A stretch of DNA of 64,000 nucleotides from NCBI GenBank assembly GCA_001580565.1, contig LRBF01000217.1, positions 1 to 64,000 of the forward strand, given 5' to 3'. The stretch comes from Caballeronia megalochromosomata (lineage in GTDB: Bacteria > Pseudomonadota > Gammaproteobacteria > Burkholderiales > Burkholderiaceae). Positions 32,908-42,809 of the stretch are shown in pieces. Both the position numbers and the translations under genes were made by a program. The number at the start of each line of letters is the position of its first letter. The first letter of the stretch is position 1. The notes below the pieces were generated by a model. It was not told where the DNA came from. It ran no database searches and saw only the letters and a list, made by a program, of their open reading frames with translations.

Positions 32908-34418
32908 GCCGGACCGCGATGCTTTTACGCAGATTCGCGGGAACGGGCGCGGCGGCGCTGCTGTTCGCGCACACCGCGCTTGCCGCCGATACCGCCGACA
33001 TGGTCATCGCGCCGTTGCCTCCGCTGCCAGCATCGTTCGATGCGCAGCCTCTCGATCCGCTCGAATCCAGGATTTCCGTCGCACAGGACGCGGACGCCAG
33101 CGCGCCCGTAAAACCAGCGGCGGAAACGGCGGACGCGCTCGAAGGCCCGCCCGTGCCCTTGCCGAAACTCGAACGGCTGAGCGACGCGCGGCACGACGGC
33201 GGCAACGTTGATGGCGGCAAGCCGATCACCCTCGACCTGAAAAACGCCGACCTCGGCGCCGCGCTGTCTGCATTCGCGCGCTTCACGGGGCTGAACATCG
33301 TCGCGAGCGAAAAAGTGCGCGGACAGGTGTCGATGAATCTCGTCGCCGTGCCGTGGCGGCGCGCGTTCGACACGTTCCTCGAAGTCCACGGTCTCGCGAT
33401 GGAGCAGCACGGCAACGTGATCTGGGTCGCGCCGCTCGCCGAACTCGCCGCGCGCGAGAAGCTGCGGTTCGAAGCACACGCGCGCGCCGCGGACCTCGAA
33501 CCGCTCGCGAGCCGTACGTTCGTGCTGCGCTATTCGCGCGCGGAAGAGCTTCGCAAGATGCTGAGCGGCTCGGGCAGTCAGCGCGTGCTGTCCAAACGCG
33601 GGTCCGCCATCGCCGATGCGCGCACGAACCTGCTCTTCATCACCGATCTGAATGCCCGCGTCCAGCAGATCGCGGAGTTGATCGCGCTGATCGACATACC
33701 GACGCCGCAGGTGATGATCGAGGCGAAAATCGTCGAGGGCGAGGCGGGTCTGTCGCGCAATCTCGGCGTCAAGCTGGGCGTCGCGCCGCAGAATGATCCT
33801 GCGACCGGGTTCGCGGGCGGCAAGGACGGTGTGGTATACGATCTGTCGGAGGGGCTGATCAACGGTTTCGACGCGGCGACCGCCGGGCTCACGTTGTTCG
33901 TCGCCCAGGCAACGCGGTTGCTCAATCTCGAACTGAGCGCGCTGGAAGCCGAAGGCCGCGGACAGATCGTCTCGCGTCCGCGTGTCGTGACGGCGGACCG
34001 GGTGAAGTCCATCGTCGAGCAGGGCATGGAAGTGCCGTACCAGGCGAAGGTCGGCAACGGCATGTCGGGCGTGCAGTTTCGGCGCGCAACGCTCAAACTG
34101 GAGGTTGAGCCGCAGATCACGCCGCACGGCCACGTCATTCTCGATCTCGACATCACGAAAGACAGTCTCGGCGAGCAGACGGCGAACGGGCCGGCCATCC
34201 ACACCAAGCATGTTCAGACGCGCGTGGAAGTGGAGAACGGCGGCACCGTGGCGATCGGTGGCATTTATTCCGACGACGAGCGCGACGACACGACCGGCGT
34301 ACCGGGACTGTCGAAACTGCCGCTGATCGGCTGGCTGTTCCGTCACGACGCGCGGCGCAGCTCGAAGAGCGAACTCGTCATACTGATTACGCCGCATGTC
34401 CTCGCGTCGGGCGGCTGA
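32904..34418 (+). CDS. pilQ: type IV pilus secretin PilQ (short, HofQ-like)
   Basis: 504 residues from a GTG start that overlaps the pilO stop. Signal peptide to about residue 28 (HTALAADTAD); a Pro-rich linker; a secretin N0/STN domain (about 112-180, ITLDLKNADLGAALSAFARF); an N1 domain; and the secretin beta-barrel region (about 270-500) ending VPGLSKLPLIGWLFRHDARR and LVILITPHVL. It lacks the AMIN domains of long PilQ proteins. It forms the outer-membrane pore for pilus passage or DNA uptake. Confidence 0.92.
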   Translation: MSRTAMLLRRFAGTGAAALLFAHTALAADTADMVIAPLPPLPASFDAQPLDPLESRISVAQDADASAPVKPAAETADALEGPPVPLPKLERLSDARHDGGNVDGGKPITLDLKNADLGAALSAFARFTGLNIVASEKVRGQVSMNLVAVPWRRAFDTFLEVHGLAMEQHGNVIWVAPLAELAAREKLRFEAHARAADLEPLASRTFVLRYSRAEELRKMLSGSGSQRVLSKRGSAIADARTNLLFITDLNARVQQIAELIALIDIPTPQVMIEAKIVEGEAGLSRNLGVKLGVAPQNDPATGFAGGKDGVVYDLSEGLINGFDAATAGLTLFVAQATRLLNLELSALEAEGRGQIVSRPRVVTADRVKSIVEQGMEVPYQAKVGNGMSGVQFRRATLKLEVEPQITPHGHVILDLDITKDSLGEQTANGPAIHTKHVQTRVEVENGGTVAIGGIYSDDERDDTTGVPGLSKLPLIGWLFRHDARRSSKSELVILITPHVLASGG

Positions 34419-34510
34419 ACGCCGGCTCGAAGGCGGCGCGACTCGACAAAGCGGGCGGTTTGCCCTTAAGCTGCCGCACGAAGAAATTCGATACTGTAAA
34501 AGGATCCAGG

Positions 34511-35062
34511 TTGCAGGAAGGGCACGCGAACGCGAACATTTTTTTCGTCGGACTCATGGGGGCGGGTAAAACCACCGTGGGCCGTGCGGTTGCGCGCCGT
34601 CTGCAGCGCTCCTTCATCGATTCGGATCTGGAGATCGAGGCGCGCACGGGCGCCCGCATCCCGGTGATCTGGGAACTCGAAGGCGAGGCGGGTTTTCGTC
34701 AGCGCGAAGCGAGCATCATCGACGAGCTGTCGCAGCGAAGCGGCATCGTGCTCGCGACGGGCGGCGGCGCGGTGCTGCGGCCCGAGAACCGCGAACATCT
34801 GAAGAATCGCGGCATCGTCATCTATTTGCGCGCCAATCCGCACGATCTCTGGCAGCGCACGCGGCGCGACAAGAATCGTCCGCTGTTGCAGACGGAAGAT
34901 CCGCGCGGCAAGCTCGAAGCACTCTTTCAGACGCGCGATCCGCTGTATCACGAATGCGCGCATTTCGTCGTGGAAACGGGGCGGCCGACCGTGAACGCGC
35001 TCGTCAATATGGTCTTGATGCAACTGGAGGTAGCCGGCGTCGTCAAGTCGGCTGAGTCATAA
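34511..35062 (+). CDS. aroK: shikimate kinase
   Basis: 183 residues from a TTG start (MQEGHANANIFFVGLMGAGK), six bases after AGGA; this matches the start pattern M-Q-x-HANANIFF that I remember for the group. Phosphorylates shikimate for chorismate synthesis. P-loop GLMGAGKTT at residues 14-22, shikimate-binding DSD and ATGGGAVLR, and the lid RTRRDKNRPLL are present. An in-frame ATG at 34460 lacks a ribosome-binding site. The stop TAA overlaps the first possible aroB ATG. Confidence 0.92.
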   Translation: MQEGHANANIFFVGLMGAGKTTVGRAVARRLQRSFIDSDLEIEARTGARIPVIWELEGEAGFRQREASIIDELSQRSGIVLATGGGAVLRPENREHLKNRGIVIYLRANPHDLWQRTRRDKNRPLLQTEDPRGKLEALFQTRDPLYHECAHFVVETGRPTVNALVNMVLMQLEVAGVVKSAES

Positions 35063-35070
35063 TGTCCGCC

Positions 35071-36147
35071 ATGATTACCGTCAACGTCGAACTGGGCGAG
35101 CGCGCCTATCCCATTCATATCGGTGCGGGCCTGATCGGCCGCACGGAGCTTTTTGCGCCGCACATCAAGGGTGCGTCGGTGGCGATCGTCACCAATTCCA
35201 CCATCGATCCGCTCTACGGCGACCGGTTGCGCGCCGCGCTCGAACCGCTCGGCAAGAAGGTGACGACCGTTGTCCTGCCGGACGGCGAGGCGCACAAGAA
35301 CTGGGAAACGCTCAACAAGATCTTCGATGCGCTTCTCACCGAACGCGCCGACCGCAAGACCACGCTCATCGCGCTCGGCGGCGGTGTCGTCGGCGACATG
35401 ACCGGTTTCGCCGCTGCGTGCTACATGCGCGGCGTGCCGTTCATCCAGGTCCCGACCACGCTACTCTCGCAAGTCGATTCGTCGGTCGGCGGCAAGACGG
35501 GCATCAATCATCCGCTCGGCAAGAACATGATCGGTGCGTTCTATCAGCCGCAAGCGGTCATCGCGGATATCGGCGCGCTGCACACGCTGCCGGAACGCGA
35601 GCTCGCAGCGGGCATCGCGGAAGTCATCAAGACGGCGGCAATCAAGGACGCGGCGTTCTTCGACTGGATCGAAAGCAATATCGACGCACTGAATCGCCGT
35701 GACGACGACGCGCTCGCGCACGCGGTGAAGCGGTCGTGCGAGATCAAGGCATCGGTCGTCGCCTCGGATGAGCGCGAAGGCGGCCAGCGCGCCATTCTCA
35801 ATTTCGGCCATACCTTCGGCCATGCGATCGAAGCCGGGCTCGGCTACGGCGAATGGCTGCACGGCGAGGCGGTCGGTTGCGGCATGGTCATGGCGGCGGA
35901 TCTGTCCGTGCGCCTCGGCAGGCTCGACGAAGCCGCGCGTCAGCGTCTCGTGCGCGTGATCGAAGCGGCGAAGCTGCCGGTGACGGCGCCGAAGCTCGGC
36001 GACGACCGCTACGTCGATCTGATGAAGGTCGACAAAAAGGCCGAAGCCGGCGAGATCAAATTCATTCTGCTGACCCGCTTCGGCGCGACCGAGATCACGA
36101 GCGCGCCCGATCAGGCCGTGCGCGCGACGCTCGCCGCGAGCGTCTGA
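35071..36147 (+). CDS. aroB: 3-dehydroquinate synthase
   Basis: 358 residues from ATG 35071 (MITVNVELGERAYPIHIGAG); an ATG three codons earlier (35062) overlaps the aroK stop and could also be used by coupling. Second step of the shikimate pathway, NAD- and metal-dependent. Nucleotide motif GGGVVGDMTGFAA, and metal ligands in NFGHTFGHAIE and EWLHGEAV. Ordered pilQ-aroK-aroB-dgt as in many proteobacteria. Confidence 0.94.
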   Translation: MITVNVELGERAYPIHIGAGLIGRTELFAPHIKGASVAIVTNSTIDPLYGDRLRAALEPLGKKVTTVVLPDGEAHKNWETLNKIFDALLTERADRKTTLIALGGGVVGDMTGFAAACYMRGVPFIQVPTTLLSQVDSSVGGKTGINHPLGKNMIGAFYQPQAVIADIGALHTLPERELAAGIAEVIKTAAIKDAAFFDWIESNIDALNRRDDDALAHAVKRSCEIKASVVASDEREGGQRAILNFGHTFGHAIEAGLGYGEWLHGEAVGCGMVMAADLSVRLGRLDEAARQRLVRVIEAAKLPVTAPKLGDDRYVDLMKVDKKAEAGEIKFILLTRFGATEITSAPDQAVRATLAASV

Positions 36148-36191
36148 TTCGCGCGAGCGGCGGCTAGAACCACGACGATGCGGAGCAGCCG

Positions 36192-37412
36192 GTGAGCGAA
36201 ACAGAACAGCAACTTCCGCCGGGCATGCCGCCGACGCTCGCGCTCGAAGCGCATCTCGCGCCGTATGCCGCGCACGCGTCGCAATCGCGCGGCCGGCGCT
36301 TCGCCGAAACGCCGCCGGCGGCGCGCACGGAGTTCCAGCGCGACCGCGATCGCATCGTGCATTCGACCGCGTTTCGCAGGCTCGAATACAAGACACAGGT
36401 CTTCGTCAATCACGAAGGCGATCTCTTCCGCACGCGCCTCACGCATAGTCTCGAAGTCGCGCAGATCGCGCGTTCGGTCGCGCGCAACCTGAGGCTGAAC
36501 GAGGATCTCGTCGAAGCCATCTCGCTCGCGCATGATCTCGGCCACACGCCGTTCGGCCACGCCGGGCAGGATGCGCTGCACGAATGCATGCGCGATCACG
36601 GCGGCTTCGAGCACAATCTGCAAAGCCTCGCCGTGGTCGATCAACTCGAAGAGCACTACGGCGCGTTCAACGGCCTGAACCTCTGCTTCGAGACGCGCGA
36701 AGGCATTCTCAAGCATTGCTCGCGCGAAAACGCGCGCAAGCTCGGCGAACTCGGCGAGCGCTTTCTCGCGGGCAAGCAGCCGTCGCTCGAAGCCCAGATC
36801 GCCAATGTCGCCGATGAAATCGCGTACAACAATCACGACGTGGACGACGGCCTGCGCTCCGGCCTCATCACGCTCGAACAGCTTTCCGAAGTCAGTCTCT
36901 GGCACACCCATTGCGACGCGGCGCGTGCCGACTATCCGGACATCGAAGGGCGCAGGCTCATCCACGAGACGATCCGCCGCATCATCAATACCTTGATCGT
37001 CGATCTGATCGAGGCGACGGGCCGCAATCTCGAACGCGTCGCGCCGCAATCGGTCGACGACGTGCGCAATGCGCCGCCGCTCGTCGCGCACAGCGATGAA
37101 GTCGCGGCACAGGCGGCGCAACTCAAGCGCTTTCTGTTCAAGAACCTGTACCGGCACTATCGCGTGATGCGTATGGCCAACAAGGCGAAGCGCGTGGTGA
37201 CGGGCCTTTTCGAAGCCTTCACCGACGATCCGCGGCTCCTGCCGCCCGCCTATCAGGCGCGCGGGCCGGTGACGGAGGAATCGGCGAACGACGCGCCATC
37301 ATCGCCCCATGACAGCTCGCAGGCGCGACTCATTGCGCATTACATCGCGGGCATGACCGATCGCTATGCATTGAAGGAGTATCAACGCCTGTTTGTCATC
37401 GACAACAATTAA
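36192..37412 (+). CDS. dgt: deoxyguanosinetriphosphate triphosphohydrolase-like protein
   Basis: 406 residues from a GTG start, six bases after GGAG (36182-36185). An HD-domain dNTP hydrolase: HSLEVAQIARSVARNL, HDLGHTPFGHAGQDA and the distal Asp in ANVADEIAYNNHDVDD form the metal site. The type-2 dGTPase family keeps dNTP pools low and can limit phage. It follows aroB after 44 bases. Substrate preference cannot be told from the sequence. Confidence 0.9.
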   Translation: MSETEQQLPPGMPPTLALEAHLAPYAAHASQSRGRRFAETPPAARTEFQRDRDRIVHSTAFRRLEYKTQVFVNHEGDLFRTRLTHSLEVAQIARSVARNLRLNEDLVEAISLAHDLGHTPFGHAGQDALHECMRDHGGFEHNLQSLAVVDQLEEHYGAFNGLNLCFETREGILKHCSRENARKLGELGERFLAGKQPSLEAQIANVADEIAYNNHDVDDGLRSGLITLEQLSEVSLWHTHCDAARADYPDIEGRRLIHETIRRIINTLIVDLIEATGRNLERVAPQSVDDVRNAPPLVAHSDEVAAQAAQLKRFLFKNLYRHYRVMRMANKAKRVVTGLFEAFTDDPRLLPPAYQARGPVTEESANDAPSSPHDSSQARLIAHYIAGMTDRYALKEYQRLFVIDNN

Positions 37413-37454
37413 TATCGCGCGTTTCAAGCGCGAATCCTAAAAGGAGACTCATCG

Positions 37455-38780
37455 ATGAGCTGTAAGCCCTTGTTCCGCACGATCTCGGCCGCGGCCGTTC
37501 TGGCCTTCGGTCTTAGCACTGCGGCGCACGCAGCGACGGAAATCCAGTTCTGGCACGCGATGGAAGCCGCGCTCGGTGAGCGCGTGAACGACATCGCCAA
37601 CGATTTCAACAAGTCGCAGAGCGAATACAAGATCGTTCCCGTGTTTAAGGGCACATATGACCAGGCGCTCGCGGCGGGAATCGCGGCGTATCGCAGCGGC
37701 AACGCGCCCGCGATCCTGCAGGTCTATGAAGTCGGCACCGCCACGATGATGCAGGCGAAGAAGGCCGTCATCCCGGTCTACGACGTCTTCAAGCAGGCCG
37801 ACGTGCCACTCGACGAAAAGGCTTTCGTGCCGACCATCTCCGGGTACTACAGCGACGCGAAGACCGGCCATCTGATCTCGATGCCGTTCAACAGCTCGAC
37901 GCCTGTTCTGTACTACAACAAGGACGCGTTCAAGAAAGCCGGTCTCGATCCGAACCAGCCGCCGAAGACGTGGGCCGATGTCGAAGCCGACGCGAAGAAG
38001 CTGAAGGCCGCCGGTTATTCGTGCGGTTACTCGTCGGGCTGGCAAAGCTGGATTCAGCTCGAAAACTACAGCGCGTGGCATGCCGCGCCGTTCGCGACGA
38101 AGAACAACGGCTTCGACGGTCTCGACGCCAAGCTCGACTTCAACAAGCCGCTACAGGTCGCGCATATCCAGTTCCTGCAGAACATGGCGAAGGAAGGCAC
38201 GTTCACGTATGTGGGTCGCAAGGACGAGCCGGTGTCGAAGTTCTATAGCGGCGACTGCGGCATCATCACGAACTCGTCGGGCTCGCGCGCGACCATCGCG
38301 AAATTCGCGAAGTTCGATTACGGCGTCGGCATGATGCCCTACGACGCGAACGTGAAGGGTGCGCCGCAGAACGCGATCATCGGCGGCGCGAGCCTGTGGG
38401 TGTTGTCGGGCAAGGATCCGGCCGTCTACAAGGGCGTCGCGAAGTTTCTCGCGTATCTGTCGACGCCGGAAGTCGCGGCGAAGTGGCATCAGGACACGGG
38501 CTATCTGCCGGTCACGCAGGCCGCGTACGCGCTCACGCAGAAGCAGGGCTTCTATGAGAAGAACCCCGGCGCGGACATCGCGATCAGGCAGATGCTGAAC
38601 AAACCGCCGCTTCCGTACACGAAGGGCCTGCGTCTTGGCAACATGCCGCAGATCCGCACGATCGTCGACGAAGAGCTGGAGCAGGTCTGGGCCGACAAGA
38701 AGACGCCGCAGCAAGCGCTCGACGCGTCAGTGCAACGCGGCGATGAACTCCTGCGCCGCTTCGAGAAAGCCGGCAACTAA
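37455..38780 (+). CDS. ugpB: glycerol-3-phosphate ABC transporter substrate-binding protein
   Basis: 441 residues, periplasmic binding protein with a signal peptide to about residue 27 (STAAHAATEIQFWHAM). FWHAM near the mature N-terminus, and the SMPFNSSTPVLYYNKDAF and CGYSSGWQSW stretches, are typical of UgpB, which binds sn-glycerol-3-phosphate and glycerophosphodiesters. AAGGAG at 37440-37446. No Pho box was found in the 42-base gap upstream, so its promoter may lie inside dgt or farther upstream. Confidence 0.94.
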   Translation: MSCKPLFRTISAAAVLAFGLSTAAHAATEIQFWHAMEAALGERVNDIANDFNKSQSEYKIVPVFKGTYDQALAAGIAAYRSGNAPAILQVYEVGTATMMQAKKAVIPVYDVFKQADVPLDEKAFVPTISGYYSDAKTGHLISMPFNSSTPVLYYNKDAFKKAGLDPNQPPKTWADVEADAKKLKAAGYSCGYSSGWQSWIQLENYSAWHAAPFATKNNGFDGLDAKLDFNKPLQVAHIQFLQNMAKEGTFTYVGRKDEPVSKFYSGDCGIITNSSGSRATIAKFAKFDYGVGMMPYDANVKGAPQNAIIGGASLWVLSGKDPAVYKGVAKFLAYLSTPEVAAKWHQDTGYLPVTQAAYALTQKQGFYEKNPGADIAIRQMLNKPPLPYTKGLRLGNMPQIRTIVDEELEQVWADKKTPQQALDASVQRGDELLRRFEKAGN

Positions 38781-38831
38781 GGCGCACGCGCCCGCGATCA
38801 TTGCGGGCGCTTCCGTTCGGGACATCAACGC

Positions 38832-39716
38832 ATGGAAAAACGATCTCGTTTCGATACGAGCGTCTTGCCGTATCTGCTCGTCGCGCCGCAACTCGCGATC
38901 ACCGCGCTGTTCTTTCTCTGGCCGGCGGGCGAAGCGCTCTGGCAGGCGACGCAAAGTCAGGACGCGTTCGGCACGTCGAGCGAGTTCGTCGGGCTGGCGA
39001 ACTTCAGGCAGTTGTTCGCCGATCCGCTCTATCTCTCGTCGTTCAACACGACGATGATCTTCTGCTCGCTCGTCACCGTGTCGGGCCTCGTGATCTCGCT
39101 CCTGCTCGCCGCCTGCGCCGATCGCGTGACGCGCGGTGCGAAGGCGTATCAGACGCTGCTCATCTGGCCGTACGCGGTCGCGCCCGCGATCGCCGCCGTG
39201 CTGTGGTCGTTCCTGTTCAATCCGAGCATCGGGCTCGTGACGTATGCGCTCGCCAAGCAGGGCATCGTCTGGAATCACGCGCTCAACGGCACGCAGGCGA
39301 TGTTCCTCGTCGTGCTCGCGTCGGTGTGGAAGCAGGTCAGCTACAACTTCCTGTTCTTCTATGCGGGCCTTCAGGCGATTCCGCAATCGCTGATCGAAGC
39401 CGCCGCCATCGACGGCGCCGGGCCCGTGCGACGCTTCTTCGGCATCGCGCTGCCGCTTTTGTCGCCCACGTCCTTCTTCCTGCTCGTCGTGAACCTCGTC
39501 TACGCGTTCTTCGATACCTTCCCCGTCATCGATGCCGCAACCGGCGGCGGTCCCGCGCAATCGACCAAGACGCTCATCTACAAGATCTTCGCGGAAGGCT
39601 TTCAGGGACTCGATATCGGCTCCTCAGGCGCGCAATCGGTGGTGCTGATGGCGATCGTCGTTTTGTTGACGGTGATCCAGTTCCGCTTCGTCGAGCGCAG
39701 GGTGCAATACTCATGA
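38832..39716 (+). CDS. ugpA: glycerol-3-phosphate ABC transporter permease UgpA
   Basis: 294 residues with six membrane helices; the cytoplasmic EAA loop EAAAIDGAGPVRRFFGIALP contacts the ATPase. Member of the MalF-type permeases. Its stop overlaps the ugpE start (ATGA). Confidence 0.94.
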   Translation: MEKRSRFDTSVLPYLLVAPQLAITALFFLWPAGEALWQATQSQDAFGTSSEFVGLANFRQLFADPLYLSSFNTTMIFCSLVTVSGLVISLLLAACADRVTRGAKAYQTLLIWPYAVAPAIAAVLWSFLFNPSIGLVTYALAKQGIVWNHALNGTQAMFLVVLASVWKQVSYNFLFFYAGLQAIPQSLIEAAAIDGAGPVRRFFGIALPLLSPTSFFLLVVNLVYAFFDTFPVIDAATGGGPAQSTKTLIYKIFAEGFQGLDIGSSGAQSVVLMAIVVLLTVIQFRFVERRVQYS

Positions 39717-40558
39717 TCGAAAATCGTCGCGGCTTCGATATCTTCTGTCACGCGGTGCTGTTGCTCGGCGTCGCGTTGATCGTGTTTCCGGTTTATGTCG
39801 CGTTCTGCGCGGCCACGATGAATTCGAAGGAAGTGTTCAGCGTGCCGCTTTCGTTGATTCCGAGCACGCATCTCTTCGAGAACGTCGCGCATATCTGGAC
39901 GCACGGCAGCGGCAACGCGGCGGCGCCGTTCGGTCTCATGCTGCTGAACAGCCTCGTGATGGCGCTCGTGATTTCGATCGGCAAGATCGCGGTGTCGATC
40001 GTCTCCGCGTATGCCATCGTGTTCTTTCGCTTTCCGATGAAGAACCTCGCGTTCTGGCTCATCTTCATCACGCTGATGCTGCCCGTCGAAGTGCGCATCT
40101 TTCCGACGGTGCAGGTCGTCTCATCGATGCATCTGTCGAACACGTACGCGGGATTGACGCTGCCGCTCATCGCATCGGCGACGGCGACGTTTCTCTTCCG
40201 CCAGTTTTTCATGACGTTGCCCGACGAGCTGATGGAAGCGGCGCGCATCGACGGCGCGGGTCCGCTGCGCTTCTTCTGGGACGTCGTGCTGCCGCTTTCG
40301 AAGACGAACATCGCGGCGCTCTTCGTGATTACGTTCATCTACGGCTGGAACCAGTATCTCTGGCCGATTCTCATCACCAACGAAGTGTCGCTGCAGACGG
40401 CGGTGGTCGGCATCAAGAGCATGATCGCGTCGGGCGATACCGCGACCGAATGGCACCTGGTGATGGCGGCGACGCTGCTCGCGATGCTGCCGCCGCTCGC
40501 CGTCGTCCTGACGATGCAGCGCTGGTTCGTGCGCGGACTCGTGGACTCAGAGAAATAA
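39713..40558 (+). CDS. ugpE: glycerol-3-phosphate ABC transporter permease UgpE
   Basis: 281 residues from ATG 39713 (MIENRRGFDIFCHAVLLLGV), a MalG-type permease with six membrane helices and the EAA loop EAARIDGAGPLRFFWDVVLP. An open frame extends upstream through ugpA but is a shadow there. Sixteen bases separate it from ugpC. Confidence 0.94.
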   Translation: MIENRRGFDIFCHAVLLLGVALIVFPVYVAFCAATMNSKEVFSVPLSLIPSTHLFENVAHIWTHGSGNAAAPFGLMLLNSLVMALVISIGKIAVSIVSAYAIVFFRFPMKNLAFWLIFITLMLPVEVRIFPTVQVVSSMHLSNTYAGLTLPLIASATATFLFRQFFMTLPDELMEAARIDGAGPLRFFWDVVLPLSKTNIAALFVITFIYGWNQYLWPILITNEVSLQTAVVGIKSMIASGDTATEWHLVMAATLLAMLPPLAVVLTMQRWFVRGLVDSEK

Positions 40559-40574
40559 CGGAGAAGGCTGATCG

Positions 40575-41660
40575 ATGGCCGCATTGAATCTCAAAGGCGT
40601 AAAGAAAACGTACGACGGCTCGAATTACGTGCTCCACGGCATTGATGTGGCGATCGATGATGGCGAGTTCGTCGTGATGGTCGGGCCGTCCGGCTGCGGA
40701 AAGTCGACGCTGCTGCGCATGGTCGCGGGACTCGAAAGCGTGTCCGAGGGCGCGATCGAAATCGGCGGCAAGGTCGTGAACAAGCTGGAGCCGAAGGATC
40801 GCGATATCGCGATGGTTTTTCAGAACTACGCACTTTATCCGCACATGAGCGTCGCGCAGAATATGGCGTATGCGCTGAAGATCGGCGGCGCGGACCGGAA
40901 GACCATCGACTCGCGCGTGGCCAATGCAGCGCGCATACTGGAACTCGAGCATTTGCTCGCGCGCAAGCCGCGCGAATTGTCGGGCGGGCAGCGGCAGCGC
41001 GTCGCAATGGGCCGCGCGATCGTGCGCGAGCCGGCCGTGTTTCTGTTCGACGAACCGCTTTCGAATCTCGACGCCAAGCTGCGTGTGCAGATGCGCCTCG
41101 AAATTCAGCGCCTGCACGCGCGTCTGGCCACCACGAGCCTGTACGTCACGCACGATCAGATCGAAGCCATGACGCTCGCGCAGCGCGTCATCGTGATGAA
41201 CAAGGGGCACGCCGAGCAGATCGGCGCGCCGACCGAAGTGTATGAGCGTCCGGCAACGGTGTTCGTCGCGAGCTTCATTGGTTCACCGGCGATGAATCTG
41301 CTCGAAGGCCGCCTGTCCGAAGACGGATCGACCTTCGGCGTCGCGGGCGAAGGGCCTATGCTGCCGGTCGCGGGTGCGAGTGGCGTGACGAGTGCAATGC
41401 ACGGGCGCGAATGGATCGTCGGCATTCGTCCGGAACACATGACGCCCGGCAACGGCAGCGGACCGCGCGCGACGCTCGAAGTCGATTCGGCTGAATTGCT
41501 CGGCGCGGACAATCTCGCGCACGGCAGATGGGGCAAGCACGACGTGGCGGCGCGCTTGCCGCACGAACATCGTCCGCAGCGCGGCGAGCGGCTCGATGTT
41601 TCGTTGCCCGCGCGGCATCTGCATTTCTTCGATCCGGCAACGGGATTACGCGCCAATTGA
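40575..41660 (+). CDS. ugpC: glycerol-3-phosphate ABC transporter ATP-binding protein UgpC
   Basis: 361 residues. Walker A GPSGCGKST (about residues 37-45), signature LSGGQRQRVAMGRA, Walker B VFLFDEPLSNLDAKLR, and a C-terminal TOBE/OB regulatory domain from about residue 235, as in MalK-type ATPases that drive sugar-phosphate uptake. Confidence 0.94.
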   Translation: MAALNLKGVKKTYDGSNYVLHGIDVAIDDGEFVVMVGPSGCGKSTLLRMVAGLESVSEGAIEIGGKVVNKLEPKDRDIAMVFQNYALYPHMSVAQNMAYALKIGGADRKTIDSRVANAARILELEHLLARKPRELSGGQRQRVAMGRAIVREPAVFLFDEPLSNLDAKLRVQMRLEIQRLHARLATTSLYVTHDQIEAMTLAQRVIVMNKGHAEQIGAPTEVYERPATVFVASFIGSPAMNLLEGRLSEDGSTFGVAGEGPMLPVAGASGVTSAMHGREWIVGIRPEHMTPGNGSGPRATLEVDSAELLGADNLAHGRWGKHDVAARLPHEHRPQRGERLDVSLPARHLHFFDPATGLRAN

Positions 41661-41674
41661 CTGGAGCTTACGCG

Positions 41675-42427
41675 ATGAGAACCTGGCCTTATCCCGCGAT
41701 CGTCGCGCATCGGGGCGGCGGCAAGCTCGCACCGGAGAACACGCTCGAAGCGATCGACGTGGGCGCGCGCTTCGGCCACAAGATGATCGAGTTCGACGCG
41801 AAGCTCTCCGCTGACGATATCGTCTTCCTGCTGCACGACGACGCGGTGGACCGCACGTCGAACGGACGCGGCGCGGCGAAAGCGATGACCTACGCGCAAC
41901 TGCACGCGCTCGATGCGGGAAGCTGGTTCAGCTCGGAGTTTGCCAACGCGCACATGCCGACGCTCGCACAAGTGTATGAACGATGCGCGAAGCATGGGCT
42001 GGCGGCGAACATCGAGATCAAGCCGAGTCAGGGACGCGACGTGGAAACGGGCGTGCGTGTTGCGCGCGAGGCAGCGCGTCTGTGGACGGATGCCGAACCC
42101 GCGCCGCTGGTGTCGTCTTTTTCATACGCGGCGCTGGAAGCCGCGCGCGATGTCGCGCCGAATCTTCCGCGCGGCATGCTGTACGAACGCGTTCCGGAGA
42201 ACTGGCGCGCGCAGACCGCGGCGCTATCGTGCGTGTCGCTGCACGCGAATCATCGCGCGCTCGACGAAGCACTCGTCACGCAGATCAAGGATGCAGGCTT
42301 GCGCATCCTCGCCTACACGGTGAACGATCCGGCGCGCGCGCGTCTGCTCGCGCAATGGGGCGTCGATGCGATCTGCACGGATCGCATCGACATCATTGGC
42401 GCGGATTTTCTGGAAGCGGCCGATTGA
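41675..42427 (+). CDS. ugpQ: glycerophosphodiester phosphodiesterase
   Basis: 250 residues from ATG 41675, eight bases after GGAG. Cuts glycerophosphodiesters taken up by Ugp into glycerol-3-phosphate and alcohol. GDPD motifs AHRGGGKLAPENTLEAI, EFDAKLSADDIVFLLHDD with its metal and catalytic His residues, and the EIKPSQG motif are intact. Fifth gene of the ugp set, 14 bases after ugpC; cytosolic since no signal peptide is seen. Confidence 0.93.
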   Translation: MRTWPYPAIVAHRGGGKLAPENTLEAIDVGARFGHKMIEFDAKLSADDIVFLLHDDAVDRTSNGRGAAKAMTYAQLHALDAGSWFSSEFANAHMPTLAQVYERCAKHGLAANIEIKPSQGRDVETGVRVAREAARLWTDAEPAPLVSSFSYAALEAARDVAPNLPRGMLYERVPENWRAQTAALSCVSLHANHRALDEALVTQIKDAGLRILAYTVNDPARARLLAQWGVDAICTDRIDIIGADFLEAAD

Positions 42428-42431
42428 AACG

Positions 42432-42809
42432 TCAGCGCACGCGCGCGAGCAACACGCCCGCGACCAGCGCCAGGCCGCCGACGAGCGCGATCGTCTGCCA
42501 CGGCTTTTCGTGAAGGTAGGCGTCCGCGTCTTCGAATGCGGCGCCTGCGCGTTCACGAAGCGCGGCGTGCGTATCGTTCAGGCGTGCGCGGGCGCTGTCG
42601 AGGCGCTCGCCGATCTGCGCGCGTAGCGCAGCCGCATCGGCCGATGTGCCTTCGGCCAGCGTGCTTTCGAGTTCGCTGAGAAGCGTGCGGAGCTCGACGC
42701 CGATATCCTCGGCCGCTTCACGGCCATGCCGCGCCATGCGGCGTGCGCGACGGCTCGTCGTGCTCCAGGAATCTCCGATGGCGTCTCGCGTATTAGGCAG
42801 TGCGTTCAT
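42432..42809 (-). CDS. DUF883 family membrane-anchored protein (ElaB/YqjD-like)
   Basis: 125 residues from ATG 42809, six bases after GGAG. A charged helical body and a C-terminal membrane anchor (WQTIALVGGLALVAGVLLAR), the layout of ElaB/YqjD proteins that tether inactive ribosomes to the membrane in stationary phase. The region upstream to 43106 holds the ompW terminator and otherwise shows only a TCGCGC-rich stretch. Converges with ugpQ, with only four bases between stops and no terminator. Confidence 0.85.
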   Translation of the reverse strand: MNALPNTRDAIGDSWSTTSRRARRMARHGREAAEDIGVELRTLLSELESTLAEGTSADAAALRAQIGERLDSARARLNDTHAALRERAGAAFEDADAYLHEKPWQTIALVGGLALVAGVLLARVR

